NCBI GenBank assembly: GCA_027946555.1
Contig: JAPEVC010000166.1
Coordinates: 1-64,000 of the forward strand
Source: Gnomoniopsis sp. IMI 355080
Taxonomy: Eukaryota; Ascomycota; Sordariomycetes; Diaporthales; Gnomoniaceae
Direction: 5' to 3'
Length of the DNA: 64,000 nt
Shown here: piece after piece, positions 31,679 to 42,704 of the stretch
Numbering within the stretch: position 1 is the stretch's first letter
How the letters are laid out: each line of letters opens with the position of its first letter
Program-made: the position numbers and the translations under genes
Notes under the pieces: model-generated
Databases searched by the model: none
What the model was told of the DNA's origin: nothing
Seen by the model: the letters and a program-made list of their open reading frames with translations, nothing else

Positions 31679-33325
31679 ATGTCCGATTCTAAAGATGAAT
31701 GGTATATCGGATCTGTCGATAAACTCTGGCCTCGGCGCCTACTGGACACTGCAAGCTTGGTCTCCCACGAAAGACGAGACGGAAATATTTACAATGATGA
31801 GAAAGAGCCAAAGTATAGCATTATTTCCTACACCTGGGGTCGTTTCGCCATTAGAGATGCATCCTCGGAGGCCGCTCGGCTTCCTATCCGGGGTATAACA
31901 TGGACAATTCCCGCGATCAATCCTCTCTATTTCACCCAAGACAAGTTCCGACAAGTTATCAACAAAACTCGGGAAATGAGTGGAAATCGTTTCCTATGGC
32001 TCGACATCGCCTGCATTGACCAGGAGGATTACAAGGTCAAGATGGAAGAGGTAGGGAGGCAGGCGGGCATCTTCGCCAACGCCGGCATGGCATTCACCTG
32101 GCTGTGGACCGCGAGTACGGAGAAGCTGCGGGTCACCCTAGAAGATGTATTCGAGAGCCGCCAGATATCAATACCGATTGACTCCGCGATGCCAGATTCT
32201 CAGGTGGGAGATTGGCTCAATAGTCTGCAGCTGGCTGTAGATACAGTCCTGAACGACTGGTGGTTCTCGTCGCTCTGGACGCTGCAGGAGCAGGGCCTAC
32301 GTCCTGATGCTGTGATCCTATCCCGCGACGCAGAGCCCGTGAGAATGGAATACCCGCTGCCCAACACGAAATTCCACTGGATTGCTTCCATCGACCGCTT
32401 GTATCTGGTCCAATCTGTCCTCGAGCAAGGAGTCTTTGGCAACGACCAACTGAAAACCACGGCGAACGATATCAGAAATCGTATCTGCAGGGCCGGCTAC
32501 GCGAAGAAAATGTCGTTCAGCGGCAATCCCAACACTATGTTCACTCTTGCGTATCAGCGTAAAGCCACCAATCAGCTTGATCGCATTTACGGTATCATGG
32601 CTCTTTACAACATCCAAGTTGGGGCTGCCGTTAATGGCGCTGATGTCGCAAGGCAGTACTCTCTGTCCGAACTCGAGGACGAATTTGCGCTTGCCCTCAA
32701 CTCAAAATCCTCCTTCCTCGGCCAATCTTTCCTTCATATAGAAAAGCCAAGCCCCGGGAGATCGTGGAAGATCACTCAGCATGCCAGAGTCCCCGATATC
32801 TGCAGGTGGCCCCGTTCGAACGTCATCAGCTTAGATGACTGTCTCTTGGAAGCTCACCCAAGTGGAGCGGTGAAGATCACTGCTAGCACCACCTCGTTCA
32901 GCAGCCTAATTGAATTCTGGAAGGCTCGGGTCCTTCAGTTCTCTGACGAAGAGTTTGGCGCAGACCAGCTGCTTGTCGCTGTGGATGACTACGTGTGTCG
33001 GGAACACTTACCCATACCTCTCTTCGATTACGAGGAAGGCGAGCCCAATGAGAAAACCTTCAACCGTACGAAGAAAACTGTGAGTGGAATCTTGGAGATA
33101 TTTGATAGCAGTAGACTATCAGTTATGAGGCTTGGTGGCTTCGAGTGGAATTCTTGGTCCATGATGAACATGTTTGGCCTACTTGTTCTCCATGATGCGC
33201 AGGACAGGTATGAGTGCCAGCGACTAGGAATATGTCGATGGGAAGGTGATATATTTGACATTCCGGCGAGCGTAGAAGCTCTCCGGCCTTCCTTTGAACA
33301 TAGGTACACCGGGGTGCTTCACTAA
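31679..33325 (+). CDS. HET-domain protein (type A)
   Basis: 548 residues from the ATG at 31679, intronless. Type A blocks occur in order: KLWPRRLLDTASLVSHER (16-32), SIISYTWGRF (47-56), FLWLDIACIDQED (about 104-116), EVGRQAGIFANAG, WWFSSLWTLQEQGLRPDAV (about 193-211), QLDRIYGIMALYNIQVG (about 299-315), FLHIEKPSPGRSWKIT and the C-terminal QRLGICRWEGD (about 519-529). The Trp of YTWGRW is Phe here. It is the first of two tandem type A genes on this strand followed by a truncated third copy. Confidence 0.92.
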   Translation: MSDSKDEWYIGSVDKLWPRRLLDTASLVSHERRDGNIYNDEKEPKYSIISYTWGRFAIRDASSEAARLPIRGITWTIPAINPLYFTQDKFRQVINKTREMSGNRFLWLDIACIDQEDYKVKMEEVGRQAGIFANAGMAFTWLWTASTEKLRVTLEDVFESRQISIPIDSAMPDSQVGDWLNSLQLAVDTVLNDWWFSSLWTLQEQGLRPDAVILSRDAEPVRMEYPLPNTKFHWIASIDRLYLVQSVLEQGVFGNDQLKTTANDIRNRICRAGYAKKMSFSGNPNTMFTLAYQRKATNQLDRIYGIMALYNIQVGAAVNGADVARQYSLSELEDEFALALNSKSSFLGQSFLHIEKPSPGRSWKITQHARVPDICRWPRSNVISLDDCLLEAHPSGAVKITASTTSFSSLIEFWKARVLQFSDEEFGADQLLVAVDDYVCREHLPIPLFDYEEGEPNEKTFNRTKKTVSGILEIFDSSRLSVMRLGGFEWNSWSMMNMFGLLVLHDAQDRYECQRLGICRWEGDIFDIPASVEALRPSFEHRYTGVLH

Positions 33326-34290
33326 AGAGGGAAAACTGCAATCTGACGTCGATATCCAGTATTTCAGTTTCGTAGCAAGTGGCTGCGTAGAATTTTGAAG
33401 GCTTTAAATTTCAAACGGACTTTTCGCTTCAATAAGGTACTTTGGTCGGCAGCTGGTCGAGGCCCTGACCAGGCTGTGGTACGCTCACCCCAGACACTAG
33501 CATGAGAATCAGCTGAAGAGACCACGGGCATGAGTAAACTCATCGTTCTCAACTCGGAGGAATTTGTGCAACCTTTCCAGGGTTTTAACAGCTCCGTGCA
33601 GCGCGTAATGATGCTCCCTGCGTAGGTGGTCATCCGGCTTCAAGTGCAGATGGTTGTCCAGTCACAATAGCATAAACGACGCCAGCGCCCGGCGAACTTG
33701 CCGCTCGTGTCCGTAGCATCCTGCAGAAGCGGCAAACCAAAGGTCTGGGTAGCATGAGACGCTAAGCCGAGCAACACAAAGCAGCAGACGCTGCCAATTA
33801 CCGATGCTGGCCCGGTCACGTCCTGCTGAGGATGGGAACACTCATAATTGTACTAAGAGCATGAAACGTTCCTTCACACGAAAAAATATTCAATTTCACA
33901 TTACCTTAAGGCTTGAATCATGTGTAGGGTGGTTGAAGGTACCATGTATGTAGGTACCTAGGCAGGTACCTAATGCAGTCATGCCTACATCACAAAGACC
34001 GTCCATTCGCTCTCGTCCTGCCACGTCTATGTATTTTTCCAGGGAGTCTTCTGTGGCTAAAATGTTTATTACACGTCAAAGGAGCGTGTTGCCCACTCGC
34101 GCCTCTGACAAACGCTTCCAATAGCTCGGTATCAAAAGGAAGGACTCAAGCAGCCATCCCGACTCAAGCTGTAAACATTCAAGACATTCCTACTTAGCTA
34201 CCTAAATTCGTCTATCTCACAACTTTTCGCTACAAATTCCAATATTATGAGAAGTGGAATACCTAGCAAGCCACAGTCTCTAAAAACAAA
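33326..34290. other. Intergenic
   Basis: About 960 bases between two co-directional HET genes. A near-match GGTACCTAGGCAGGTACCTA lies at 33953-33972. No gene or HET remnant is recognised here. Confidence 0.45.
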
Positions 34291-36090
34291 ATGAAATCAC
34301 TCTTCATATCACCTTTAGTCACGCACGATGTAGAGGATTACTGGCCTCGACGGCTGATACACATCCCTACCTTGACCTCGTACGAAAGATCAACTGATGG
34401 TTCATACAACAGCGCACACCATCCAAAGTTCAGTATATTAAGCTATACCTGGGGACGATGGTATATTCGCGACCTGGAAAACGATCCCGAAGCCCCACAT
34501 CTTCCGATTTGCGGGACCACATGGAAGATACCCAGTGTGATGGAGTCCCACTTCACTGTCAACAACTTCCACAATGTTTTGCAAGCGATGTTATGCCCAA
34601 AAGAAGGCATAGAATGGGCATGGATCGACATAGGCTGCATCGACCAGGACAACGTCGCAGTCAAGATGGATGAAGTCGGACGCCAGGCAAGCATCTTCAA
34701 ACAGGCCTCAAAGGCTTTTGCATGGCTGTCGCACCTTCATGCTCAAGAGCTTGGCCAGCACTATCACGTTCTGGAGAACCTTGGACCACAGTTGGATGTC
34801 GGTCCTGATGAAGCAAACGAAGAGAGATGCCGGGTCATATACAGATCAACCGCCTATATACTTAGCGATCCCTGGTTTACCTCCTTATGGACGCTGCAGG
34901 AACTGTTCATGAGGAGCGACGCTCTGATCTTGAGCAAGGAGGGCGTGCCGGTGCCTACAACATCCAATCATCCTTTACACGTGGAAATGATAGCCAACCT
35001 TTACCAAAATATGATGTCGGGTTTGAGATATCGAGCAGACCTTGAAGACCTGACAACCGCGGAAGAGAGCGAAGCTACGGTCTCCATTTCTCAAATGATC
35101 GGTCATCATCGTGCCATTAAAGAACTGGTGAATCAATCGGGTCTATTACATAGCTTCGATACGAGTCCCAACGCCCAATACGGCTGCGCCAAATTTCGCT
35201 GCACTGAGTATGCCGAGGATCGAGTATACGCGATAATGCAGATTTACAACATACGAGTCGGACAATCTGTACGACCATCGGATCGACCTTCTGTGAACGA
35301 GCTCACGGAAGAGTTTGGCCTGGCCATAAATACACGCTCGGCGTTGATAGGTCAAACTTTCACGCATACAGGCTTGGGAGCCAAGCCAGGAATTTCGTGG
35401 TGTATCACTGAGAACTCAGAGACACCGAACAAGTCATTATCAAACATGCGCACAACAAGCAAACTGTACAAAGACCCACTTTCAGGACTTGTGATGGCTA
35501 TGGGTCATTGCTGTGTATTCAAAGATTTCTTCGCTACTTATGTAGCTACACTAAGGGATGACTTTCGAATGATAGACTTCCACTTAGACCAACCATTTCG
35601 TGACACGGTTGATCCATCAGATTCCCTCCTCCGTCTGCGACGACACGGCTACCGTCCTCACCCTGATAGCGGCTGGCAAGAATACGGTGAACGCATCATT
35701 GAACGTTGCTCGGGGGATAGCGATCTTCTCGTGATGATTCTCGGAGACACAGGAGACACAACAGTCCAGAGCACTTCCTACCACGGATTGCTTGTCCGTA
35801 AAGATCCTTCCTCTAAATGGCCACAGATCTATGATGGCAACAAGGAAGGCATAGATACCTACCAACGCATCGGTCTCTGTTTTTGGACAACGTCAAGGTC
35901 GTCAGATAGATCTCTGGACGATCATGGGTCGCTTCCAGAAAATTCACGGCTGAGCTCGCGTTTCCACGACCGAGTCTATGAAACTGGAAGTGGGTCATGG
36001 GAGGCCAACCGGTCCAACGCAAGTGAGCAGGGTTGCGTAGAGAGTATATCACAGCTGTTTACACCAATTAGTAGAATTGCACTGATGTAG
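34291..36090 (+). CDS. HET-domain protein (type A)
   Basis: 599 residues from the ATG at 34291, intronless. Blocks: DYWPRRLIHIPTLTSYER (16-33), FSILSYTWGRW (47-57), WAWIDIGCIDQDNVAVKMDE (about 110-129), GRQASIFKQASKAFAWL, DPWFTSLWTLQELFMRSDAL (about 193-212), EDRVYAIMQIYNIRVG (about 310-325) and YQRIGLCFWTTSRS (about 529-542). A Ser-rich tail of about 55 residues follows the RIGxCxW block and is longer than in its relatives. It is the closest upstream neighbour of the truncated copy at 36.2-37.3 kb, in the same orientation. Confidence 0.92.
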   Translation: MKSLFISPLVTHDVEDYWPRRLIHIPTLTSYERSTDGSYNSAHHPKFSILSYTWGRWYIRDLENDPEAPHLPICGTTWKIPSVMESHFTVNNFHNVLQAMLCPKEGIEWAWIDIGCIDQDNVAVKMDEVGRQASIFKQASKAFAWLSHLHAQELGQHYHVLENLGPQLDVGPDEANEERCRVIYRSTAYILSDPWFTSLWTLQELFMRSDALILSKEGVPVPTTSNHPLHVEMIANLYQNMMSGLRYRADLEDLTTAEESEATVSISQMIGHHRAIKELVNQSGLLHSFDTSPNAQYGCAKFRCTEYAEDRVYAIMQIYNIRVGQSVRPSDRPSVNELTEEFGLAINTRSALIGQTFTHTGLGAKPGISWCITENSETPNKSLSNMRTTSKLYKDPLSGLVMAMGHCCVFKDFFATYVATLRDDFRMIDFHLDQPFRDTVDPSDSLLRLRRHGYRPHPDSGWQEYGERIIERCSGDSDLLVMILGDTGDTTVQSTSYHGLLVRKDPSSKWPQIYDGNKEGIDTYQRIGLCFWTTSRSSDRSLDDHGSLPENSRLSSRFHDRVYETGSGSWEANRSNASEQGCVESISQLFTPISRIALM

Positions 36091-36229
36091 AGAACATCAG
36101 ATAGACATCAATTCTCTCCAGTACAACTTGAGATATGCGTGTCTCTGCCATGTACCTACGGTGCGCTCATACGCCTTGTTTCTACCTTTAATTCTTGTTT
36201 TCAACAAAACTTCACGGACAAAATTGAGG

Positions 36230-37337
36230 GCGACAATGCCGCCGAGTTCATCCAGGGCTGACCGGCTAAGCACCGCGCCTTCTTCAGCGACCCGTGGTTT
36301 TCCTCCCTCTGGACGCTGCAACAGGCTTTCCTACGGCCAGACGCCATTCTTCTGACGCAGGAAGGTAGAGTCGCTGTGGGTCGTTGGGGAAATCATGGCA
36401 GAGGGCCGGTCCGCCGCTGTCGCCTCGCTTCTTGCTGTCAGAAATTCTGCACGGTGATCGAGACCTCGTACACGGAAGATCCCAGTACGAGCTCCCATGA
36501 TTTGGAAGTTTTCCGCTTGGATCTCCGGATAATTGACGAGTATGCTCTGCGTGTCATTGGAGAAAGCAATGCTGTCAAGCTCTATGCGTGCTAGTATAAG
36601 AAAAGACCCCTTCACCCACTGGATAAGATCTACGACATTCAGCAAGTTTTCGGCGTCTCATTGGGACATACTTCTTCTTTGACGGAGCTAGAGGATATAT
36701 TTTGGAGTGTCCCTGAACCAACTCAATCCAATCATTGCCCAGGCGTTTGTCCACCTAGAGGAACCTTTGACAGGAAGGAGCTGGCGCATCACGCCCAAGA
36801 TCCACGTCCCGTTTAGTACGCTTTATGTTTCACGTCAAGAGCCTGAACCAAGCTGCGAAATCCAGTACGATGAGAATCTGGATTCAGTCATGTTCTGAGG
36901 CTTGAGGACTGTGTCTTTCCTGGAAACGTGCGGCCGAGTCTGAATACAGTAATGGAGGATTGGACTGGGTCCACGACATCCACCTTGATCGAACGGTCTG
37001 CAATCGGTCCCGCTTGCCAGACTTATTCTTCGAAACGGAGGAGCTGCGAGATAATATGTATGAAGAGCAAATCTGGAGGATGAATGATGTCATTCTTGAG
37101 GCGGTTGGACCTGAGCTGTGTGTCTTACGTGTTGGACAATCGACGAATACTCATAAGAAAGGAATGCATTCATTGCACATGTCTTTTGGAATTCTGGTGT
37201 ATCCATCGGTGAATGAAAGCAATAGGAGGAGCTGGAATCGGATAGGCTTTGCAACATGGGACGTATGGGATCCCGAGGTGGCAAAGGAAGAGAGTCAATT
37301 ATTTCAAAAATTGGTGGAACCTCTGTGTCTAGCATGA
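36230..37337 (+). pseudogene. 5'-truncated HET pseudogene (type A)
   Basis: Only the rear two thirds of a type A gene remain, in several frames. FFSDPWFSSLWTLQQAFL with RPDAILLTQEG is at about 36279-36363, LDKIYDIQQVFGVSLGH at about 36620-36670, and FVHLEEPLTGRSWRIT at about 36749-36796. CVLRVGQ is at about 37120 and the end block RRSWNRIGFATWDVWD at about 37228-37275. The N-terminal WPxRLL, SYTWGRW and ACIDQ blocks are absent; the sequence before 36230 is not HET-like. The last 125 codons (36960-37337) are open, so the 3' end has decayed least. It looks like a tandem duplicate of the gene just upstream that lost its 5' part and then its frame. Confidence 0.85.
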
Positions 37338-37681
37338 ATGGACGCCCAACTTTTCGGTTAACGATTTTGGAAGGAGAAATAGTCCCTTAAGGATCTTATG
37401 AGTAAAGCCTAATTATAAAGGATGTACGCGTTTGAAGAACATAGAGAGAAGGTTACACTGTTTGTAAACCCTTAAAGGAATGGAGTAAACCGGACGTATA
37501 AGTGTAACGGGCAGCGGAGGCTAATAAAACAAGAAATTTGAGATTAATTTGTTGAAAAGAATACGACAAGAAAAGAAAGATTCTAGCTAGTTTTATATTG
37601 CTTTATTATGGACTTATTTATGGGTGTATCATGCTTACAACATCTTCATATCCAGTGAGAGTTGAGACTATGTAGATTGAA
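37338..37681. other. Intergenic, AT-rich
   Basis: About 340 bases between convergent HET loci, AT-rich, probably 3' processing signals for both strands; nothing else is seen. Confidence 0.45.
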
Positions 37682-39548
37682 TCATCCGAATAGACCTTCC
37701 ATATCATCCCAAGCTTCGCTCTCCCCAAGCAACACCTCCTTCTCTTCATCGCCCCGGCCGCTCAACGCATCGTTGACAAGGTCCCATATTACGATACCCA
37801 GCCTACGCCAAGGACGGCGATCTGGAGCGCGAGCTGAGTCTATTATGCCTGCTTTCCAGAGAAGGACCCCTACGTTCCACTTCTCAGTACAGTACAAGTT
37901 ATCGCTCTTGGTCCTCCCAAAGTCCCACGTGTCCCTCCTCTCGTCCGAGAACTGCCCGAGCAGCAGCACCCGTATTTGTCCGTGGGTACCGCCACATGCG
38001 CTCTGCAATTCCGAGGCCGCCCTGTGCTGCTGTTGGCTTTTGCAAGGGGATCTGCCACAGCTTGCGCGCGCTCAAGTAGGTATTTCGAAGCGTGGCTTCG
38101 GAGACATCGAGTGCCAGCTGGAAACAGCTTGCACCAACTGAACTGGAAAGAGTGCCGAGATGCGTGTCGCGGTATCGATACAGCCCGGCCTCGTTGACCG
38201 ATCGGCAGACGCCCATCAGGCGCTCGAAAGGCAGCGTGTAACCATCGAAACGGGCCCAGGTGATACCATTCCGCGTGACCGAGGAGAGGCTGCACCTTGG
38301 CTCGAACCTGCCAAAAAGGCTGGAAGTATGATAGTAGGGCAGCTCTCGCGCCAGGTCAGGCATCACTGATGAGCGATGGACCCGCCACGCTTGTCCGACG
38401 GGCAAGAGCTTGGTGTGAATCGCCACTTGGCTTAGCAATGGCAAGTCTTTGAGTAACGACTCTCCTAGCTGCGTCTCCAGCTGCAGCAGAGAGAACGCCG
38501 CATCAGGTTCTGCTCCCTCGGCTGAAGAGCCCAGTCGGAAGCCAAAGACCTGCATGATACCATAAATTCTATCGCAGGGATCCCGCGTGGTCCGCTCGCT
38601 CGCTAACGTGTACAGACTCATCGGGTTCCTCTGGTTCATCGCGACCAAGCCGCTCCTCTCGACAAGGTTCATCAAGACTTGCTCCAGGGGAGCGGGCTTC
38701 TTTTTGATGGCAGCACTACGCGAACAAATGTCGACCAGTCCCGCACAATACCGGGTAACGTCGTTCAGTGAAATATGCGTGTCGAAGACGGCCGGAATTC
38801 CGCCATCCTTGGCCACAAGCCCCGAGGTGGGAGAGAGAAACGCTTCCTGAAGCGTCCAGAGTGAAGAGAACCAAGGATCTGCCAAAAGACTGTCGAGACT
38901 CGTGACAGCTGCTGAGAGGAAAGCTTCGTCTCCTCTGAGCACCTCTCCCCTCTTTCTTATCCCATCGCTCCTGGGCGAGTGAGGAAATACCGAGTCGCTG
39001 CTGGCTTTGAACAAGCCATCAAGCGCCTCATATAGCACAGTAGGCTCGATGCCGTGCAGCCACACGAACACTGCTTCTGCACCACGGAAAATGACTGCCT
39101 GGCGCCCGATTTCCTGGGCTTTAAGTGGGCTTCCAGGCCGTTGGTCGATGCATGCGACGTCGAGCCAGACGAACTCTGGTGTGGCCCACGAGGTGGCTTC
39201 GGGAATGCGAACCGTGTTGGCTGTGATGTTCTGCAGCACCTGCTCGAACTGGGTGGCGGTAAAGCGGGCTGGATTGATGCGTGGCACCGCCCAAGGAATA
39301 TTTTTGACAGGGAGCGCCTCGACTTCGGGGCTCTCATGCTCGCCTAATTCCCAGCGACCCCAAGTATAGGACAAGGCGTAGTAGCGTGGCTGCAGCCATT
39401 CGCCGTACCTGGCTCCGCCGTCTGGACCCTCTGTGATCTCACATTTGTAAGAGGTCATGGAGGGTACGTGCAGCAGTCGATCGGGCCAATCTCGCGGTAG
39501 TCCTGTCCACACTATTTCTGTGTCTTCTTCCATGATCAGCAAGCTCAT
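37682..39548 (-). CDS. HET-domain protein (type A) with frame break near C-terminus
   Basis: The main frame runs from an ATG at 39548 (another at 39533 has the better context) to a stop at 37899. It holds RDWPDRLLHVPSMTSYKC, ALSYTWGRW (58-66), FVWLDVACIDQRPGSPLK, QAVIFRGAEAVFVWL, SLWTLQEAFLSPTSG and CDRIYGIMQVFGFRLG. The end of this frame (after about 38020) becomes low-complexity Arg/Gly. From 38008 to 37682 a second frame continues with QIRVLLLGQFSDERRDTWDF and WRRLGIVIWDLV, the C-terminal block shared by its relatives. No GT donor of normal strength lies between, so a one- or two-base frameshift (mutation or sequencing error) is more likely than an intron. If real, the product lacks the conserved C-terminal block. 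Confidence 0.85.
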
Positions 39549-40297
39549 GTGCAGGTGAGCCTGACAGCCGAACCGTATGTCCACCTTTATTCAGTATGTA
39601 TAAGAATATCGAAGAGTTCACTCTTTGTTGATGGATGGTTCGCACCCAGTGAGATGCAAGATGCTGACTGCTGGCCAGCCCTCACCAGATCAGTGATTGT
39701 CAGCAATGGGCTACCACCCACGCGCGAGAAAAGATGCCGGAGCTAAGTAAGCATGCTGTGTCACTTGACAATGCTGACGTCTGGACTGTGCGGAGATGCA
39801 GCGGAGGCTTGCACAGAGGCCTAGGCCCAGGCTACCTACAGTTTCGACATCAGCAACCCCTTTGCTTCATTCTGTCATATTCTGAATTTTCAATGTCCTG
39901 TTACGGGAACCGAGTTAACTTTACCTAGGTATCGAGGTCGAGGATTTCAATGGCAGTGATTGTCACGAAAGAGCTGTGACCATACGATCCAAAAGATGCT
40001 TAATAGAAATCCATGATTTGAAGCTAAGGAGGGATTAAGAAAGGTAGGAGAAGAGTGAAGATCCTCCAGTCCCTATAAACATCATAAGGAGGGTCCACTA
40101 GCTGAGTCCTGTAACATTAACTCTCGGGGTAGATGTTTGGGCTAGATCGTACTTCAGTGTTCAGTGTGAAAGTAAACAATCCAATTTTGAATTTACACAA
40201 TCTTCTCTTCTCGCGCGTCTTTCGCGCAGCGCGTTAAAGCGTTTATGACTCGATTAGTTGAGAGCAACGAAATACTCACCCAACTCAATAAGCAAAA
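39549..40297. other. Intergenic
   Basis: About 750 bases between the HET gene start and the stop of the P450 gene. One palindrome (39922). No gene recognised. Confidence 0.45.
39922..39931. repeat. TACCTAGGTA palindrome
   Basis: Exact copy upstream of the frame-broken HET gene. Confidence 0.8.
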
Positions 40298-41940
40298 TCA
40301 GCGTTTTCGAATCATAATTCTGGCGCTTGTGTCAGGGGATATCGACCCATTGGGCATAGAATTTCGTTTGGGCCTTTTGGCACCATTTGGTAGGAGTTGA
40401 ATGTTATGATTGAGGAGCAAATGGGCAAGAATAACCTTGATGGTAACGGCGGCAAAAGGTCTGCCAGGACAGGCCTGCGTGCCACCTCCCCAGAATGTAT
40501 TCTCCGGGCCCGGCAGCGTGAATTGGTGCAAGTCCTCGTGGCCAGGGTGCTGACGCATCTTGTAGAACCGCATGGGGTCGAAATTTGCCACATTCTCGTC
40601 TTTCTTGTGAGATTTGGCGGCATGATAGGCATCAACGCATATGAGAGTTCCTGGAGCAAGTTCAGGTCCAATCGAAAGCTGAAGGTGCCTTTGTATTCTG
40701 CGGAAGAGGGCCACTGCGAGGTGAACCTTGTGATTAGCAACAGACTAATGCAGATGAATGGGAGGGTTCTCAACATACAGTGGCTGCTTCCTGTCACTCT
40801 CGCCACCTCGAGCATGAAGCTGTCCATTTTTCGCAGCTCGGATAGGTAACTTAGCGGGAGATGCCCTTCAGGATCCATATTCTGAGCGACTTCTTCCCGC
40901 AGCTCTTGCGCTAATTCTGGGGGTTCAGCCAACTCGGCCAGCAGGAAGTAGACTATACCTGCCGTGCTCGTCGCAGCCTCGAAAGCGATCACGATGTGAT
41001 CACGGAGGAGGTGGTCTAGACTTTTGTGTTGTGAACGATACCGATCCAAGAGCCATGTCGTCAGAGGAAACCTCTTGGGCACGCTCTCGTGCGTACTATT
41101 ACTGCTGCCGTCACGGGGAGATGACAAATCGGCTGAGGAGATGGTGCCGTTGGTAGGGCGTTTCTTGCCATGAGCTGTCGACGGATAATTGGCCATGTCA
41201 CGCTGTACCATGGGGCGCAGCAGCGAAGCCATATGCCAATCGACGAGTTTAGCAGGAAGAAAGATAAGAGGTGCTACCAAGGGGCGCAGCACGCGCGGAG
41301 TCAGGTGAGATCCGACGATACCGAACATGATGGCCAGATGGAGGCGTTCTGTGGCCCTCAGCCAGCGGGGATCACTTCCGAGCTCAGGACCGAACAGAGC
41401 CATGGCGTTCATGAGAACCACGATTTTCTGCACCGTCTTCCACAGAGACACATCTTTCCATTCCTCGTTTGTCCCGAGAGGACCTAATACGGTGTCGAAT
41501 GCAGCGCGCGCATTTTCTTGGCGCATCCACACGCGAGACGGGAGGGCGCGAGCCAGATCTATGCCGACCGTGTGATAACGGGCGCTATTGTCAATGCCCA
41601 GGAAATGCCACCCTTGCCAGAACACCGTCGTGAACCAGTCGACCATGGACGCTCGAGACGCTTTGAGGCGCTTGATCTCGTCAAAAGATGTTGATGGAAA
41701 GACCACATACTCGTAGCCGCTGTAGGTGATGATGTACGGCGAGTTGGGATATCGTTTGGAACCCTCCTGAAGCAAAGTTGCATAGTCCCAACCCTTTCGC
41801 ATGCGAAGGGCGGGCAGCCCCAGTTTGCGCTGAGTGGAGAAGAATCTGGCGAAGAGGCGATCGAGAATGAATGTTGTCGATACTGCCAGAGCAAGAAACG
41901 TGGCCCAGGCTACTAAAGGCCGATCTTGGAAAGAGCTCAT
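40298..41940 (-). CDS. Cytochrome P450 monooxygenase
   Basis: Two exons, 40779-41940 and 40298-40713, with an intron of 65 nt (donor GTATGT, acceptor CTCGCAG), give 525 residues. The start is the Met at 41940, right before a membrane anchor (residues about 8-26), as in ER-bound fungal P450s; the frame is open further upstream but not protein-like. The K-helix ExxR is E378-VA-R381. The heme loop is WGGGTQACPG with Cys469 as ligand; the usual Phe and Arg of FxxGxRxCxG are Trp and Gln, a variant seen in some fungal P450 families. SPDTSARIMIRKR is a typical fungal P450 end. The substrate is unknown. The next gene upstream on the same strand is a short-chain dehydrogenase, suggesting consecutive oxidation steps of one small molecule. 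Confidence 0.92.
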
Positions 41941-42704
41941 AATATAAAAGGATAGGTACTGAGCATCATGAATCCTATTGCGGCCGTAAAGGCCAAAATG
42001 TCTGCACTTGATGGCTGCCAGAGACCCGATGGCGTTGAGCTCTGCCGAAGCCTCGCCCTTCAGCGCACTATATTGTTGCAAGATCCACTGCGACATGATG
42101 AAAACAATACTTTGTCAACAGTCAAGTCGATGATCGCTCCTCCAGGAATCCGAGCACACTGCCTTCTCCAGCCGCGGCCCAATGCTGTGCAGTACTGTGT
42201 TCATATTTCGGCTGTTTGTGCATGTCAGGGCGCCAGGGCGGGCCGCCGGAGCCGTCCAATCTACCACCGCAGTACCAACTGCATAAAGTTGCAGCTACTA
42301 GTCTGAAGTACTGCGCCGCAGGACACAGATTTAGGTCCTAACGCCTCAGTTCCTCGCAAGTCTGTGCCGCAGAGCGACAGATATGGCTGACACACTGACG
42401 TGTACGTCGGACGACGCGATGATTATCAGTAGGTGGTTGTAGACGCTCGGCTGCAGACCTTCCTGGAGGGTGTCTAGGTTTCCAAAGTACTCATAAGCTC
42501 TAGCACGCTCTAGGAAGTCTACTTAGGTACTTCTGTGAGAGCTCGGCTATATCAAAATGATCACCTAGATAGATTCATAAGGCATATATCAATATCGATC
42601 TTGCTACGACAACAGCTCCAATTCCGTACCTCCGGTCTCATTATCTACCTGCTAATGAATTGTGCGATTTTTCGAGGCGCCCGGAGATTCTTTCTGCCTG
42701 TCAT
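41941..42704. other. Intergenic between SDR and P450
   Basis: About 760 bases between the SDR stop and the P450 start, both on the minus strand. It contains a CTTTTATATT string directly before the P450 ATG. Nothing else is recognised. Confidence 0.45.
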
